Source: Lunularia cruciata (lineage: Eukaryota > Streptophyta > Marchantiopsida > Lunulariales > Lunulariaceae). Taken from it: a stretch of 64,000 nt of DNA. The notes beneath the pieces are model-generated. The model saw only the letters and a list, made by a program, of their open reading frames with translations. It made no database searches and was not told the origin of the DNA. Location of the stretch: contig OX419755.1 in NCBI GenBank assembly GCA_948567375.1, positions 23,576,517 through 23,640,516 on the forward strand. The letters are read 5' to 3'. Shown piece by piece: positions 55,321 through 64,000 of this stretch; positions within the stretch are counted from its first letter, which is position 1; each line of letters starts with the position of its first letter. Made by a program: the position numbers and the translations under genes.

Positions 55321-55870
55321 CCACCACTTGGACACTTGTGAGCTCTATGCCTATCATGTGCATGCTGGGAGCAATGGACCGAGTGGATAAAGTATTCTTG
55401 GGACACAACCAATGGCTACTAGAGAGAGTGGTCTACTTGGAGTCCATCCAAGTGAGCATGGCCTACTTAGATTACACCCTTGGTCTACTTGGGATGCAAC
55501 TAGAGGACCTATGGAGCTTGCAGCTAGATTAGAGGGAGTTTTTCACACTAAAATTTGGACTTCAAGTGGTTGGAGGCATGACATTACTGCTCTCAAGGGC
55601 TCATTGTAGCATCCAGTCAGTAGCCTTCTACTCCTATGATAATTACAGAGGATACGTAGGAGCCAAATCTAGGACCCAAGCTTACAAGAGGAGAAAGATG
55701 AAGCATTTGGAGGTTCTTGAGGAGCTACACAAGTTGTTGTGCCTTCAATATGAAGGATTTGGGTGCTCTAAAAGGACCTAGTGTTCAGATTGAGGTTACT
55801 AGCAATACACTAGTTTTTTGATATCCCTATTGCTATAGTGACATGGAGAGAGCATTCATTTAGAGCTGGA
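55321..55870 (+). pseudogene. Uncharacterised linker between methyltransferase and reverse transcriptase
   Basis: Frames at 55,412-55,609 and 55,566-55,781 are open and conserved in copy A (4,477-4,850), with GLLGVHPSEHGLLRLHPWST and RTQAYKRRKMKHLEVLEELH as typical phrases. The second part is basic and probably helical. No known domain is recognised; it may be the N-terminal extension of reverse transcriptase. Confidence 0.55.
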
Positions 55871-56735
55871 GTAGAGACCTTTTTGAGATTGGTTTGGTGG
55901 AGATTTCATGTGGAAATTATGCATAAGCTATAATGATGCAAGCAAAGAAGGACTTGCATTGAAACTATACAAATAGGTCGATGTGTAGAGATTACCATCC
56001 TATCAACCAATAGATTAGGGCTGATTGGTATACCATGCCTATACCGTAGGAGATGTTTGATGCAATTGGCATGCAAAGGTCTTTAGTACTTTGGATCTTT
56101 GAGTAGGATATCATCAATTGCCAATAAGAGAGGAGGATAAGTCCAAGACAATATTCTGGGCTATTGATCCTCATGATAAAGATGTGTTATATTAGTGGAG
56201 GTTATTACCATTTGGGTTAAAGAACACTCCTATCAAGTTCTAGAGGGTCATGGATAGGATCTTAGTTGGATTGGATTTGCTCGATTGTCTACGGATGACA
56301 TTTTGGTTTATAACACTATTGTGGAGGAGCATGAGAGACATTTGTTGAAGGTGTTTGAGAGATTGAGATCTCATGAACTCAAATTAAATCTTGGGAGGAG
56401 TAGGTTCTTCCATGAGCAAGTTGATTATTTGGGTCACACTATCTACCTTGGAGGACTTGGTGTTCAACAAACCAAGGTGAAGGCTATTACATGTATTCCT
56501 TGGCCTACAAATGTGAGCAAAGTGCAAGCATTCCTTGGGTTGGCAAACTTCTATTGCCGCTATGTTAGAGGATTTAGTGTCATTGCCAAGGCCTTGATGA
56601 AGCTTACACAAGAGTGGTGTTGGAGAGATGAGCAAGAGAGGAGCTTTTGTAGAGCTCAAGGAGAAGTTGACATCTGCTCCTATTTTGAGGAGACCAAACA
56701 AAGGATAACCATTTCAGGTTCACACTAGTTGGAGT
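55871..56735 (+). pseudogene. Reverse transcriptase of A-prime
   Basis: After degraded fingers (DLH, DYHPIN near 55,960-56,010) and a PFGLKN-like block (56,208-56,225), the catalytic motif reads STDDILVYN at 56,291-56,317, with serine-threonine where Tyr-x is usual. The thumb follows in a 147-codon open frame with VFERLRSHELKLNLGRSRFF, DYLGHTIYLGGLGVQQ and FLGLANFYCRYVRGFS. The aspartate pair remains, but upstream stops (TAG, TGA) abolish the product. Confidence 0.85.
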
Positions 56736-57300
56736 ATGTTGGGACTTGGAGTAGTGCTCACCCAACATAATGATGTGGGGAAGGGGTTTGTGGTGGCTTA
56801 TGTTAGTTGCTCCAATAATTCAATGGAGGCAAAGTATAGTTCATATGAGGGAGTGCTTGGTAGTAGTATGGGCAATGATACATTTTATGGTACCTATTTG
56901 GCAACTCCTTTACTCTCATCATTGATCATCAACCATTGAAGTGGTTGATGGAGTCCAACAAGCTTTCAAGAAAGCTTGCACAATGGGCTTTAATTTTATA
57001 GGAGTATGATTTCATGGTTATTCACAGACCTAGAGTGGTGAACCATGATGTAGATGGGTTGAGTAGAAACACATATCCTAGCCAATAGGATCAGATTGGA
57101 GCACATTGGCATGATGAGACAGATGAGGAGATGGTGCCAAGTTGACTTGCATCCACTTTTTTATGCATATTTTTTGAGGCTTTGGTGGTATCTCTCTCAG
57201 TGCATACAAGAGGAGTTATTGAGGTCATAGATCCAAAGAGTGGAGATAGTGGTATAGTTCAGCAAGACATTCATGATATGTCTTAATGATGGATTATCTT
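56736..57300 (+). pseudogene. RNase H of A-prime
   Basis: MLGLGVVLTQHNDVGKGFVV begins the preserved part. The catalytic Asp before it is obscured by a shift. LITD/IIDHQPLKWLMESNK follows near 56,920-56,960, and the end is a VNHDVDGLSR-like stretch at 57,040-57,070. RNase H would remove the RNA template. Confidence 0.75.
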
Positions 57301-57399
57301 TGCACTAGTGTTGTGGGGGTATAGATGGGGCCAAGGAGAGAGACCATGTCCTTCAACAAGCCAGGTGGTTCAGATTGGAGGCAAACACCTTCTTTGTGT

Positions 57400-58290
57400 A
57401 TGGGAGGATGGTAGAGCAAGAGTACTACCACTTCCATCTCAGAGATCATAGTGGGTCCCTCATGCTCATGAGGAGCTAAGACATTTTGGAGTAAAGCATA
57501 CATATAGCCTACTCTAGAGTGATTAATTAGTGGTGCAGTATGCAAACCCATGTATAGTAGTTTGTTGTCAGATGTGTGGTTTATGACCGAGTTAGAGCAT
57601 CATTCAATGGTCCTATGCCACAATTACACCCATTCCCTATCATGGGATTGGGTTACCATTGATTGTGAGACATCATCGGTATGATTTGGTGATGGTGGAG
57701 CACTTCTCCAAGTGGGTTGAGTTGGTGGCACTTCTTGACAAGTCCAGTGAAGGGATAGTTTACTCATTCTTAGATTGGGTTCTTAATCACTTTGGTTCCC
57801 TAGCTAAGGTTTTGACTGATCAGAGTATCAAGTTCTTGGAGGAGTTTCAAGTCTTGTATGAAAAGGCTTTGATTGATCATTGTACTACCTCTTGAGATCA
57901 CCTTGAGGCAGATGGCTTAGTAGAGAGAGTGGCTCAAACAATGAAAAGGGGATTGCGGAAGTATGGTTTGCAGAGAGTCCACTTAGGAGATTGAGATCTC
58001 TAGTTACCTTGGTTGGCTGTGGGATAATGGTTTAGCCGGCAAGCCTCTTTAGCATCCTTCTCTCTTTATTTTCTACTCTATGGATGAGATCCAAATTTAC
58101 TTGCAACTATTTGTTGAGATGTTACTATAATGTTGGACTTGGATGATCTAGATATATGGATGAGCACATGCTCTCAATGAGTAGAGATCTTTTGGATAGT
58201 GATGTTGATGGGGTTTGAGAACTTGGCTATTGTTCAACATAGGGATACCTTATGCTATGCTACCATTCAAGGAGGAGGTTATAGACCCTC
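57400..58290 (+). pseudogene. Integrase core of A-prime
   Basis: A zinc-binding trace (Cys-Gln-Met-Cys, 57,568-57,580) is followed by the core, open at 57,659-57,895: YDLVMVEHFSKWVELVALLD (first Asp), then KVLTDQSIKFLEEFQ (second Asp). After a TGA come EADGLVERVAQTMKRGL codons (Glu present, 57,905-57,960). The arrangement Asp-Asp-Glu is kept. No chromodomain is found behind it, unlike elements B, C and D. Confidence 0.82.
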
Positions 58291-58296
58291 TATCCA

Positions 58297-58521
58297 TTGA
58301 TTTATCCAAGTGACTATGTATATCTACGACAAACAACACCAACAACACTTGATGTTTCTACATGCCGCACTATCTTAAGAGTGCATGAGGTTTTGCAATC
58401 TAGAGTCATTGTGTTGGAAGGATATGATGTTGTTTCTTGGTGGGATCATGTGTGCAATTGTGCGCCATGCCACCTTCCAAACATTGATGGTACAATGGAC
58501 CTAAGCTTGGTACTTGTATGA
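58297..58521 (+). pseudogene. Integrase C-terminal domain with a Cys-Ala-Pro-Cys-His motif
   Basis: This open stretch of 74 codons reads DYVYLRQTTPTTLDVSTCRT, then ILRVHEVLQ, VIVLEG and DHVCNCAPCHLPNIDGTMD. The first part has the SH3-like pattern of gypsy integrase C-termini. The Cys-x2-Cys-His end is characteristic of this family and is recognisable, though degraded, in copy A at about 19,968. It may bind zinc or chromatin. It is unusually well preserved for this copy. Confidence 0.7.
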
Positions 58522-58825
58522 GCAGGCTGAAGGTGTATGCTATGCAGCTCTGGTAGAGCTGCTACTATATTAGTGTGTGATAGCTATTCAAGAGGATGGC
58601 ATATGGCATTTATAACTCCTCCCCTCATGGTGGTTCCTCAAGGATAATAGTTATGTCCTAGATATACTTGACTTATAGCTAGTTCATCCTTTATATGGTA
58701 TAGATTGCAAACAAGCGACTAATGATATGGCTTGATAGCACCCAGTCTCTTAATCTTTGCCCACCATAGGGTATACCATATACTTGGAAGAGGTGGCTAT
58801 CTATAGTTAGAGGGACCTAACCACC

Positions 58826-58845
58826 AATTGGGGGGGGGGGGTGAT
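58826..58845 (+). other. Purine tract with a long G run before the 3' LTR of A-prime
   Basis: A run of about 12 G residues (58,830-58,841) lies immediately before the LTR start TGTGGG at 58,846, where the polypurine tract is expected. Copy A has the shorter GGAGGCAAT there. Confidence 0.65.
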
Positions 58846-59492
58846 TGTGGGACTTTAGACTTCATATACAACTTATGTGTGAGTTGTCTTTCTGTAATGT
58901 GTGATGTTGTGTAGTGATGTTTGTTATGTAGCGATGTATATATGCACGACAACTATCACACCATTTGTAGCATTGCACTTAGATTTCTCGGAGTTTGGAA
59001 TAGTAGTGTTGGTAGTTAGAAGTATTTTGGAAGATACTCATAGACTACTTATTGACGGTCAGATTTCATATTTGAGATATTGACTACATGGTGGGGCTCA
59101 CCGTCACTTGCACCATTCATACCGTCGGGTGAACCGGACCGTTAGGGTTGGAGACCAAGGCGGTATACACTCAAAGTGCAGCTCCAAAGAGCTCACTTCT
59201 TTGATTTTGAGCCTTCGAGTTCTTGGCTATGGTGGACAGAGGCCAACGAGTATCACCTAGATTCTCTTAGCTAGAGTGGGTGTGGCTTGACTATAACTAG
59301 TGCACAATTGTTGGCAGATTATTGAGCGACATATCAAGTACTAATTTGATTGAGTGTGATTTGATTTGTGTAAACAAATTGATTATTGTGTCACTTTAGA
59401 GTCCATGTATGACTTATGTGTGAGTTGTGTTTCTATAATGTGTTGATGTTTACAACAATGTTTGTTGTGTAGCAATGTATATACGCACGACA
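58846..59492 (+). repeat. 3' LTR of A-prime with terminal direct repeats
   Basis: This 647-bp LTR begins TGTGGGACTTTAGAC and ends GCACGACA. The first about 105 bp recur at 59,387-59,492. It matches 20,360-20,978 and the inverted LTR at 3,568-4,183. Confidence 0.82.
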
Positions 59493-61700
59493 ACTATCTG
59501 TCAAGCCTTCTCCTGTATACTTGTCTTTCCATTCATGAGTTGTCTTGTAAACTTTCCTATGCCGAGCCCACTTTCTGTACAATTTCTCCCCATTCATAGA
59601 CTTAGGAGTTCCCTTTCCAAACTTCACTAGATAAGTGGTCATGTGGTGCTCTTTTGTACAAGTTTCTTAGTACTTAGTACTTCTTAGTACTTTTGTACAA
59701 GTTTCTTAGTTTCTTGTATCTGTTTGAAATGTTATGAGTTATCTAAATCATCCAAAATTTGAGCATCATGTGAGGGGATCATTCTAATCCTCTTTGTCCT
59801 CCCCGTTCTATTTATCCCCATTGACTCTCCTTTTCCTTTGGTTCCGGTGGAAGCTTCGATCGATACCATTTCAAGAAATTCTTAGAATTTAACAAGATCT
59901 AACAAGGAATTGAGACAAGTGTGATCTGATTTAGGAAATAATACACAGAATATCATCTGGAGAGTCAATATTTTCGGAACCCAAAAAGTAAGAGTTCTTT
60001 ATCCTATCTCAAATATTTAATTTCAGTAATTATCAAAGTTGGTGCTCACTCAAAATTTCTAAATTTCACTGTAAGAGTCGGCGCTTGCTTGGGAGGGGAT
60101 TTCTATAACAACTCCCGTTTCCGTGCACCTTTACACCCCTCCACAATCTTAGCTTGCGTGCATTTTACGAGGGAATTAGATTTTACTTGGATTGGATAGA
60201 GAATACAAAACCACCCAAACTAGAGATCCATGAAATTCTCAAAGCTTGCAAGACAGAATTCAAATATCAGTGCACTATGGTCTTCTCTCACTGGGAAAAT
60301 TCAAAATCAATGAGGTCTTTTGTGTGAATACAGTGTCAAATATTGTATTAATCCTCATAATTGTGCCATTATAATTGATCATCGTCATGATTGTCACCCA
60401 ATCAGACCTGTAACCCAAGGCTCGAAGAGACCATGTATCACCCAATTTGGAGTTTTGAAATAGCCCCTAAAATTGCAAAACTACTCGTAAAATATTTTAA
60501 AGACGTTTCCCTTTTAAGTCTTTCTGTCCAAGTACCCATAAAAATCTTAACGAATCTCTAGACTTCCCTAAAGAAACCCGTAAACAACGCCTTAATGTAA
60601 TTATGGCAAGGAAGTGAAGAACAAAATCTAGTGTAAAGCGTTCTTGTGATTCTATCATGCCGTCGACAATGAGGTTCAGGGTAGTTGGGAGTAACATACA
60701 AACTTGGAGACTCCTGGAAGGAAGGTCCTCAATCCACATCCAATAATGCTGCTACTCCCTGGGTTAAAATGAACGAAATGCCCACAATTTAAGCAGAATT
60801 GGAAATGATTGCTCTGGTGGAAGCGTTTCCAAATCGAGTCGGTGATGACTAGCAAAGAAAAGCTATATTAGGGGATGGAGACGGTTATGTTCCAGACATA
60901 AATGACAAATTCTCGAGGTCAAAGGGGGCAAATTCTGGCGAGGAAACCTGAGGGGCCGAAACTAAGGAAACCATGAGTAATGTCGAGGACGTTGTGTGTT
61001 AGCGGCAGTAGTGGAAAAGAGAGACGGACAAATGGACAAGGAAGTTGCGTCTTTGATGAGCTTAATGGCCCCCTCCATATACTATAAATTGAGGAAAAGG
61101 CGTACAAGGGAGAGACAAAATAGAGGTAAAATGGAGTTAGCCCCTAAATATACTATAAATTTAGGAACGGACTTAGTATATCGATGTTATTGAGGAGATG
61201 AAGGCGGAAGACGAATGAGGATATTTGAGTCTCATATGAAAAGTAATCACGCAGTGTCAACCATTTATAACACCTATTCGTAAAATAGTGAACCTATCTG
61301 TTGAGATTTTTATACAGTCAGAATATGAGACTAAAATGAGGAATAGAACTCAAGGAATAGAACGAAAGAACTAAAATGAGCAACGAGTCGTATCGCGAGG
61401 GAGAATAAGAAATTTCCTCAAAATATTATTCGATAGAAAGTGCACTAGATGTAGCTTCTAGAAGGAGGAAAGGAAAGGGGGAAAAAGTTGTTCAGTTCAA
61501 ACTTACGATCGTGGCCTCCAGTCTCATGGGAAAAAGTCATATTTGGAAGTTGGGCCGAAAGCTCTGAACGGAGCTTTTCTTAAACTTTCTGCACACTGCC
61601 TCTGCCAAAACTTGGCATTCTTTTCTATCTGTTTACGAGCAGCAAGAGCACCATAGAATTCCATTTCTAGCAGGAGATATAGTTAGCAGAAATCCAAGTG
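59493..61700. other. Unassigned flank, partly CpG-containing
   Basis: No transposon domain is recognised. Short duplications such as TTGTACAAGTTTCTTAGT (59,653 and 59,693) occur. Open frames at 60,497-60,739 (minus) and 60,996-61,193 (plus) have no recognised domain. A hairpin-type repeat unit lies at 61,104-61,150. The rise in CpG from about 60,650 suggests host DNA near the gene at the right edge. Confidence 0.5.
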
Positions 61701-63432
61701 CGCACCGAATGAGTGTAGCAGTGGAGAAGAAACGCCCGCCCTTCACGTCCTCATGACCACGCAAGCTTTTCGTGCGGAAGGGTTAGGCAGAATCAGGGTG
61801 GGGTTGTTTGGGTTTCTCTCGCTCTGCCAGTTCCAGACACAGATTGGGGGACAGAGGGAGACTACTTCGTGTTCTCTGGTATCAGGAACATTTGCCTTGT
61901 CCAAGGTTGGACCTGTCGCTTGACTGCAGCAAACAACCAATGAAATAGACCTGAGCCCCAATAGGGCGATTATTTTAGAGATTCAGGATGGAGCTTGTCG
62001 TGTGCTTTTGGCCAGGAATCGCAGTGTAGTAGAGGGATGCTGTTACTGCAGTACGATTCATGGTACCCAGTAGTGCTTGAACCGAGGAGCGGAGAGGATG
62101 GGAGGAGAGGGAAAGCCGGAGGAGCTTCGGTAGGAGGAGGACGAGCAGAAGAACGAAGTTTGAAGATCGATGCATTGATAGTTGTGGGACCGACACACGT
62201 GGGTGAGGTTGAGAATGGCGGAGGTTCTAACTCGGAGACATTCTTCACTTAACTCTTGACGCTTGATTCGGCCAAAGATTATGAGATGAGAGGGAAGCTG
62301 GGCCTAGCTCAGTCAGTAAAATTCTAGTCTGTCCTATCCGCCATCTACTGATGAATGTTATCTCGACCACCTCTTGTGCTGGAGCAGCACAGTCATTATA
62401 GCTCGTGCTTTCTTTAGATATTGACGCTGTTACCAAGCCGAGGAAGGGAAGGAAGGAAGGAAGGAGGGAAGGAAGGAAGGAAGGAAGGAAGGAAGGAGGG
62501 GGGGAGGGGAGAGGAGAGGAGAGGTTCTACCGTTGAGCAGAAGGATCGACGCAGCTGATGTTGTTTGAGGGGCACCTAGACCAGCTCTATCTCCTTGCCT
62601 ACCAGTGCCAGCTAGCTAGCTTGCGAACTTAGGATCTAGTCCAGACGAGAGCAGGGAAAGTTCCTTTGATCGGTTCTCCCCCAGTTCTCTGAGAACCCGG
62701 ACGTCAGGCAAAGAACAACACAGTAGCAGAGCTGCACCCGGAGTCAGTCACAAACTCAGTCAGGAAGACAAATTATCAGAAAGACCTGTGACTTAGATCT
62801 CCAACTCGTGGCTATACATATACTTCTGCTCGCGAGGGTGGCGTCCTCTTCGGGACATTACCCGAATAGCTACTGCATCACATGTACTACTACTAGCGTG
62901 TGGTTGAAGGACCATAAACTCAAAAGAGTCGAGTCGAGTCGAATCTCAGTTTCAGTTTCTTCTCCAACAGACAAACACGGGCCGAGTCTGCTTTAGATCT
63001 CTCTTGTTCATTTCGTTTTTTCCAGGTGTGATGCATGAGGAGAGGATTGGCTTGGCTTTGCTCAACTTGTTTCGGCTTTGTCGATAGATGATTTCTTCTT
63101 ATCTCGTGAATCTTTCCTTCCATTTCTTCCACCTTTCCGATTGCGTTGATTAGAGAGTTAGAGAACGTAGAGGAGACGAGATTTTGTTTGAGCAGAGCCA
63201 GTTGCCCGGTCAATTGCATCAGATGCAAGGAGGCTTGATTTCGTTAGAGATTACAATTGATTTGAGGAACGAGCGTGGTGAACGGGAAGAACGGGGACGG
63301 CATTATTGAAGTAGAATCCACGCATCCCCGTTATAGAGGAGAATCTACGAGCGAACGTCAAGTACAACAACAATCTGTGGCACATCCATTGCGGTGAAGA
63401 GGGGTCGGATTACCTTGACCTGGGATTGAAAT
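61701..63432 (+). promoter_or_regulatory. Upstream region of the RING-H2 gene
   Basis: This CpG-retaining region of about 1.7 kb precedes the gene at 63,433. It contains CTGAGCCCCAATAG (61,952-61,965), a purine tract (62,441-62,524), a weak TATA-like CTATACATATA at 62,812-62,822 and GAGTCGAGTCGAGTCGAATC at 62,926-62,945. Open frames on both strands overlap and have no known domain. The transcription start cannot be fixed from sequence. Confidence 0.5.
62441..62524 (+). repeat. GGAA/GGGGA purine tract upstream of the RING-H2 gene
   Basis: About 84 bp made only of G and A: many GGAA units, then GGAGGGGGGGAGGGG and GAGGA units. GA-rich promoter tracts can bind GAGA-type (BBR/BPC) factors and may form triplex or quadruplex structures; this is inferred from composition. 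Confidence 0.9.
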
Positions 63433-64000
63433 ATGGGGGATTATACAGGGATGCGGTCGACGTCAGGCATCTTTGCAGGGATTGCCTTCTCTGTTTTAGC
63501 AACAGCTACTCCACCTACTCCTACAGGCCCCGTGGATAACACTGAGATAGCTGCGAAATTCAATCCGAGCATGGCCATTATTATCATCGTGCTCATAAGC
63601 GCATTCTTGTTCATGGGATTCTTCTCTATTTACGTCCGAAGGTGCACAACCTCGGAGCCTGATAATATTAACACAAATCAACCACACACTAGAGCTGCTG
63701 GAGAAAACCAGGCCCGCTCAAGTCAGGGCTTGGATAGAGCGGTGGTAGAGACACTTCCTCTGGTGGGCTACTCTCTAATCAAAGGATTGAAGGGGGGAAA
63801 GGATTTATCGGAGTGTGCTGTTTGTTTAAGCGAGTTCGAAGAGGATGAAACGCTAAGACTACTGCCAAAATGTGGCCATCTCTTCCACCCTGAATGCATT
63901 GACATGTGGTTTTTCTCGCACGCAACCTGTCCGCTTTGTCGATGTAGTCTGATTCCAGCTGCTGAAGGGAAGGAAGGAAGCACTGCAGAGGGATTCGCAA
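63433..64000 (+). CDS. ATL-type RING-H2 E3 ubiquitin-protein ligase (3' part outside window)
   Basis: The frame is open from ATG 63,433 to the window edge (189 codons). An in-frame TGA two codons upstream, and A at -3 with G at +4, support this start. Residues 11-25 are hydrophobic. Residues 47-68 form a transmembrane helix (AIIIIVLISAFLFMGFFSIY). The ATL signature GLDRAVVETLP spans 99-109. The RING-H2 finger spans Cys128-Cys169 with the pattern C-x2-C-x15-C-x-H-x2-H-x2-C-x10-C-x2-C, the conserved Pro145 just before the third zinc ligand (Cys147), and Trp159. ATL proteins are membrane-anchored E3 ligases that recruit an E2 through the RING and often act in defence or stress responses. They are usually intronless, as here. 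Which ATL it is cannot be said. Confidence 0.95.
   Translation, partial: MGDYTGMRSTSGIFAGIAFSVLATATPPTPTGPVDNTEIAAKFNPSMAIIIIVLISAFLFMGFFSIYVRRCTTSEPDNINTNQPHTRAAGENQARSSQGLDRAVVETLPLVGYSLIKGLKGGKDLSECAVCLSEFEEDETLRLLPKCGHLFHPECIDMWFFSHATCPLCRCSLIPAAEGKEGSTAEGFA

Larger units (their letters stand above)
49135..59492 (+). mobile_element. Ty3/gypsy element copy A-prime carrying a C5 DNA methyltransferase domain
   Basis: The second copy of the A family is about 10.4 kb including one nested solo LTR. Order on the plus strand: truncated 5' LTR (49,135-49,548), leader, gag with two zinc knuckles, protease, methyltransferase, reverse transcriptase, RNase H, integrase with a cysteine-containing tail, purine tract and 3' LTR (58,846-59,492). 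The 5' LTR lacks its beginning and its end repeat. All genes contain stops. The position of the methyltransferase between protease and reverse transcriptase shows that it belongs to the element and is not a separate host gene. Confidence 0.88.

Noticed and set aside
59433-59642. Minus-strand frame of 69 codons rich in Lys and Arg
   Set aside because: Its end overlaps the 3' LTR of A-prime, it has no domain or partner copy, and it is short.
62300-62340. tRNA-like A box (TAGCTCAGTCAGT) suggesting a tRNA gene or SINE
   Set aside because: No B box, no acceptor stem and no poly-A or target duplication follow; one box alone is not enough.
1-64000. CRISPR arrays, bacterial operons, rRNA genes
   Set aside because: No regularly spaced repeats, Shine-Dalgarno-led gene clusters or rRNA-length similarity were seen; everything points to a plant nuclear genome.

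Overview
The window looks like nuclear DNA of a land plant with a large, repeat-filled genome. It is AT-rich, it contains plant-type Ty3/gypsy, MULE and PIF/Harbinger remains, and its only convincing host gene is an ATL-type RING-H2 gene cut off by the right edge. Transposon sequence is strongly CpG-poor and its frames are broken mostly by TGA and TAG, as expected from decay of methylated cytosine. CpG survives in roughly 22,920-26,500 and 60,800-64,000. The species cannot be named from sequence alone; a gymnosperm, fern or lycophyte would fit.

Left third (1-20,978): one old plus-strand Ty3/gypsy element (copy A) forms the backbone. It is interrupted by a solo LTR (522-1165), an inverted fragment of its own family (3568-4256), a complete minus-strand chromovirus (element B, 6001-12326) and a plus-strand chromovirus (element C, 12745-19028). 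Element C itself carries another solo LTR (15740-16477). Joints were fixed by LTR ends, target-site duplications and alignment by eye to the second copy, A-prime. The LTRs of element C are full of heat-shock-element-like GAA/TTC arrays upstream of a TATA box.

Middle (20,979-39,123): a decayed MULE transposase (21,240-22,915), a CpG-retaining island with dispersed hairpin repeats (about 22,920-26,915), a 348-bp tandem duplication, a gag-like CCHC fragment, a long CT microsatellite, a decayed PIF/Harbinger transposase (33,960-35,240) and long stretches I cannot assign.

Right (39,124-59,492): element D, a nearly complete minus-strand chromovirus with perfect TTTAG target duplications, is followed by AT-rich unassigned DNA and then by copy A-prime (49,135-59,492). 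A-prime is the most striking item. Between its protease and reverse transcriptase it carries a C5 cytosine DNA methyltransferase domain (about 54,328-55,320) with recognisable motifs I, II, IV (Pro-Cys), VI (Glu-Asn), VIII, IX and X in linear order. Copy A keeps only the motif IX-X tail. This is therefore a family of LTR retrotransposons that carried a DNA methyltransferase and was later eroded, apparently by methylation-driven C-to-T decay.

Right edge (59,493-64,000): a less repetitive, CpG-containing flank leads to a GGAA/GA purine tract and the start of the intronless-looking ATL-type RING-H2 E3 ligase at 63,433, which runs off the window.
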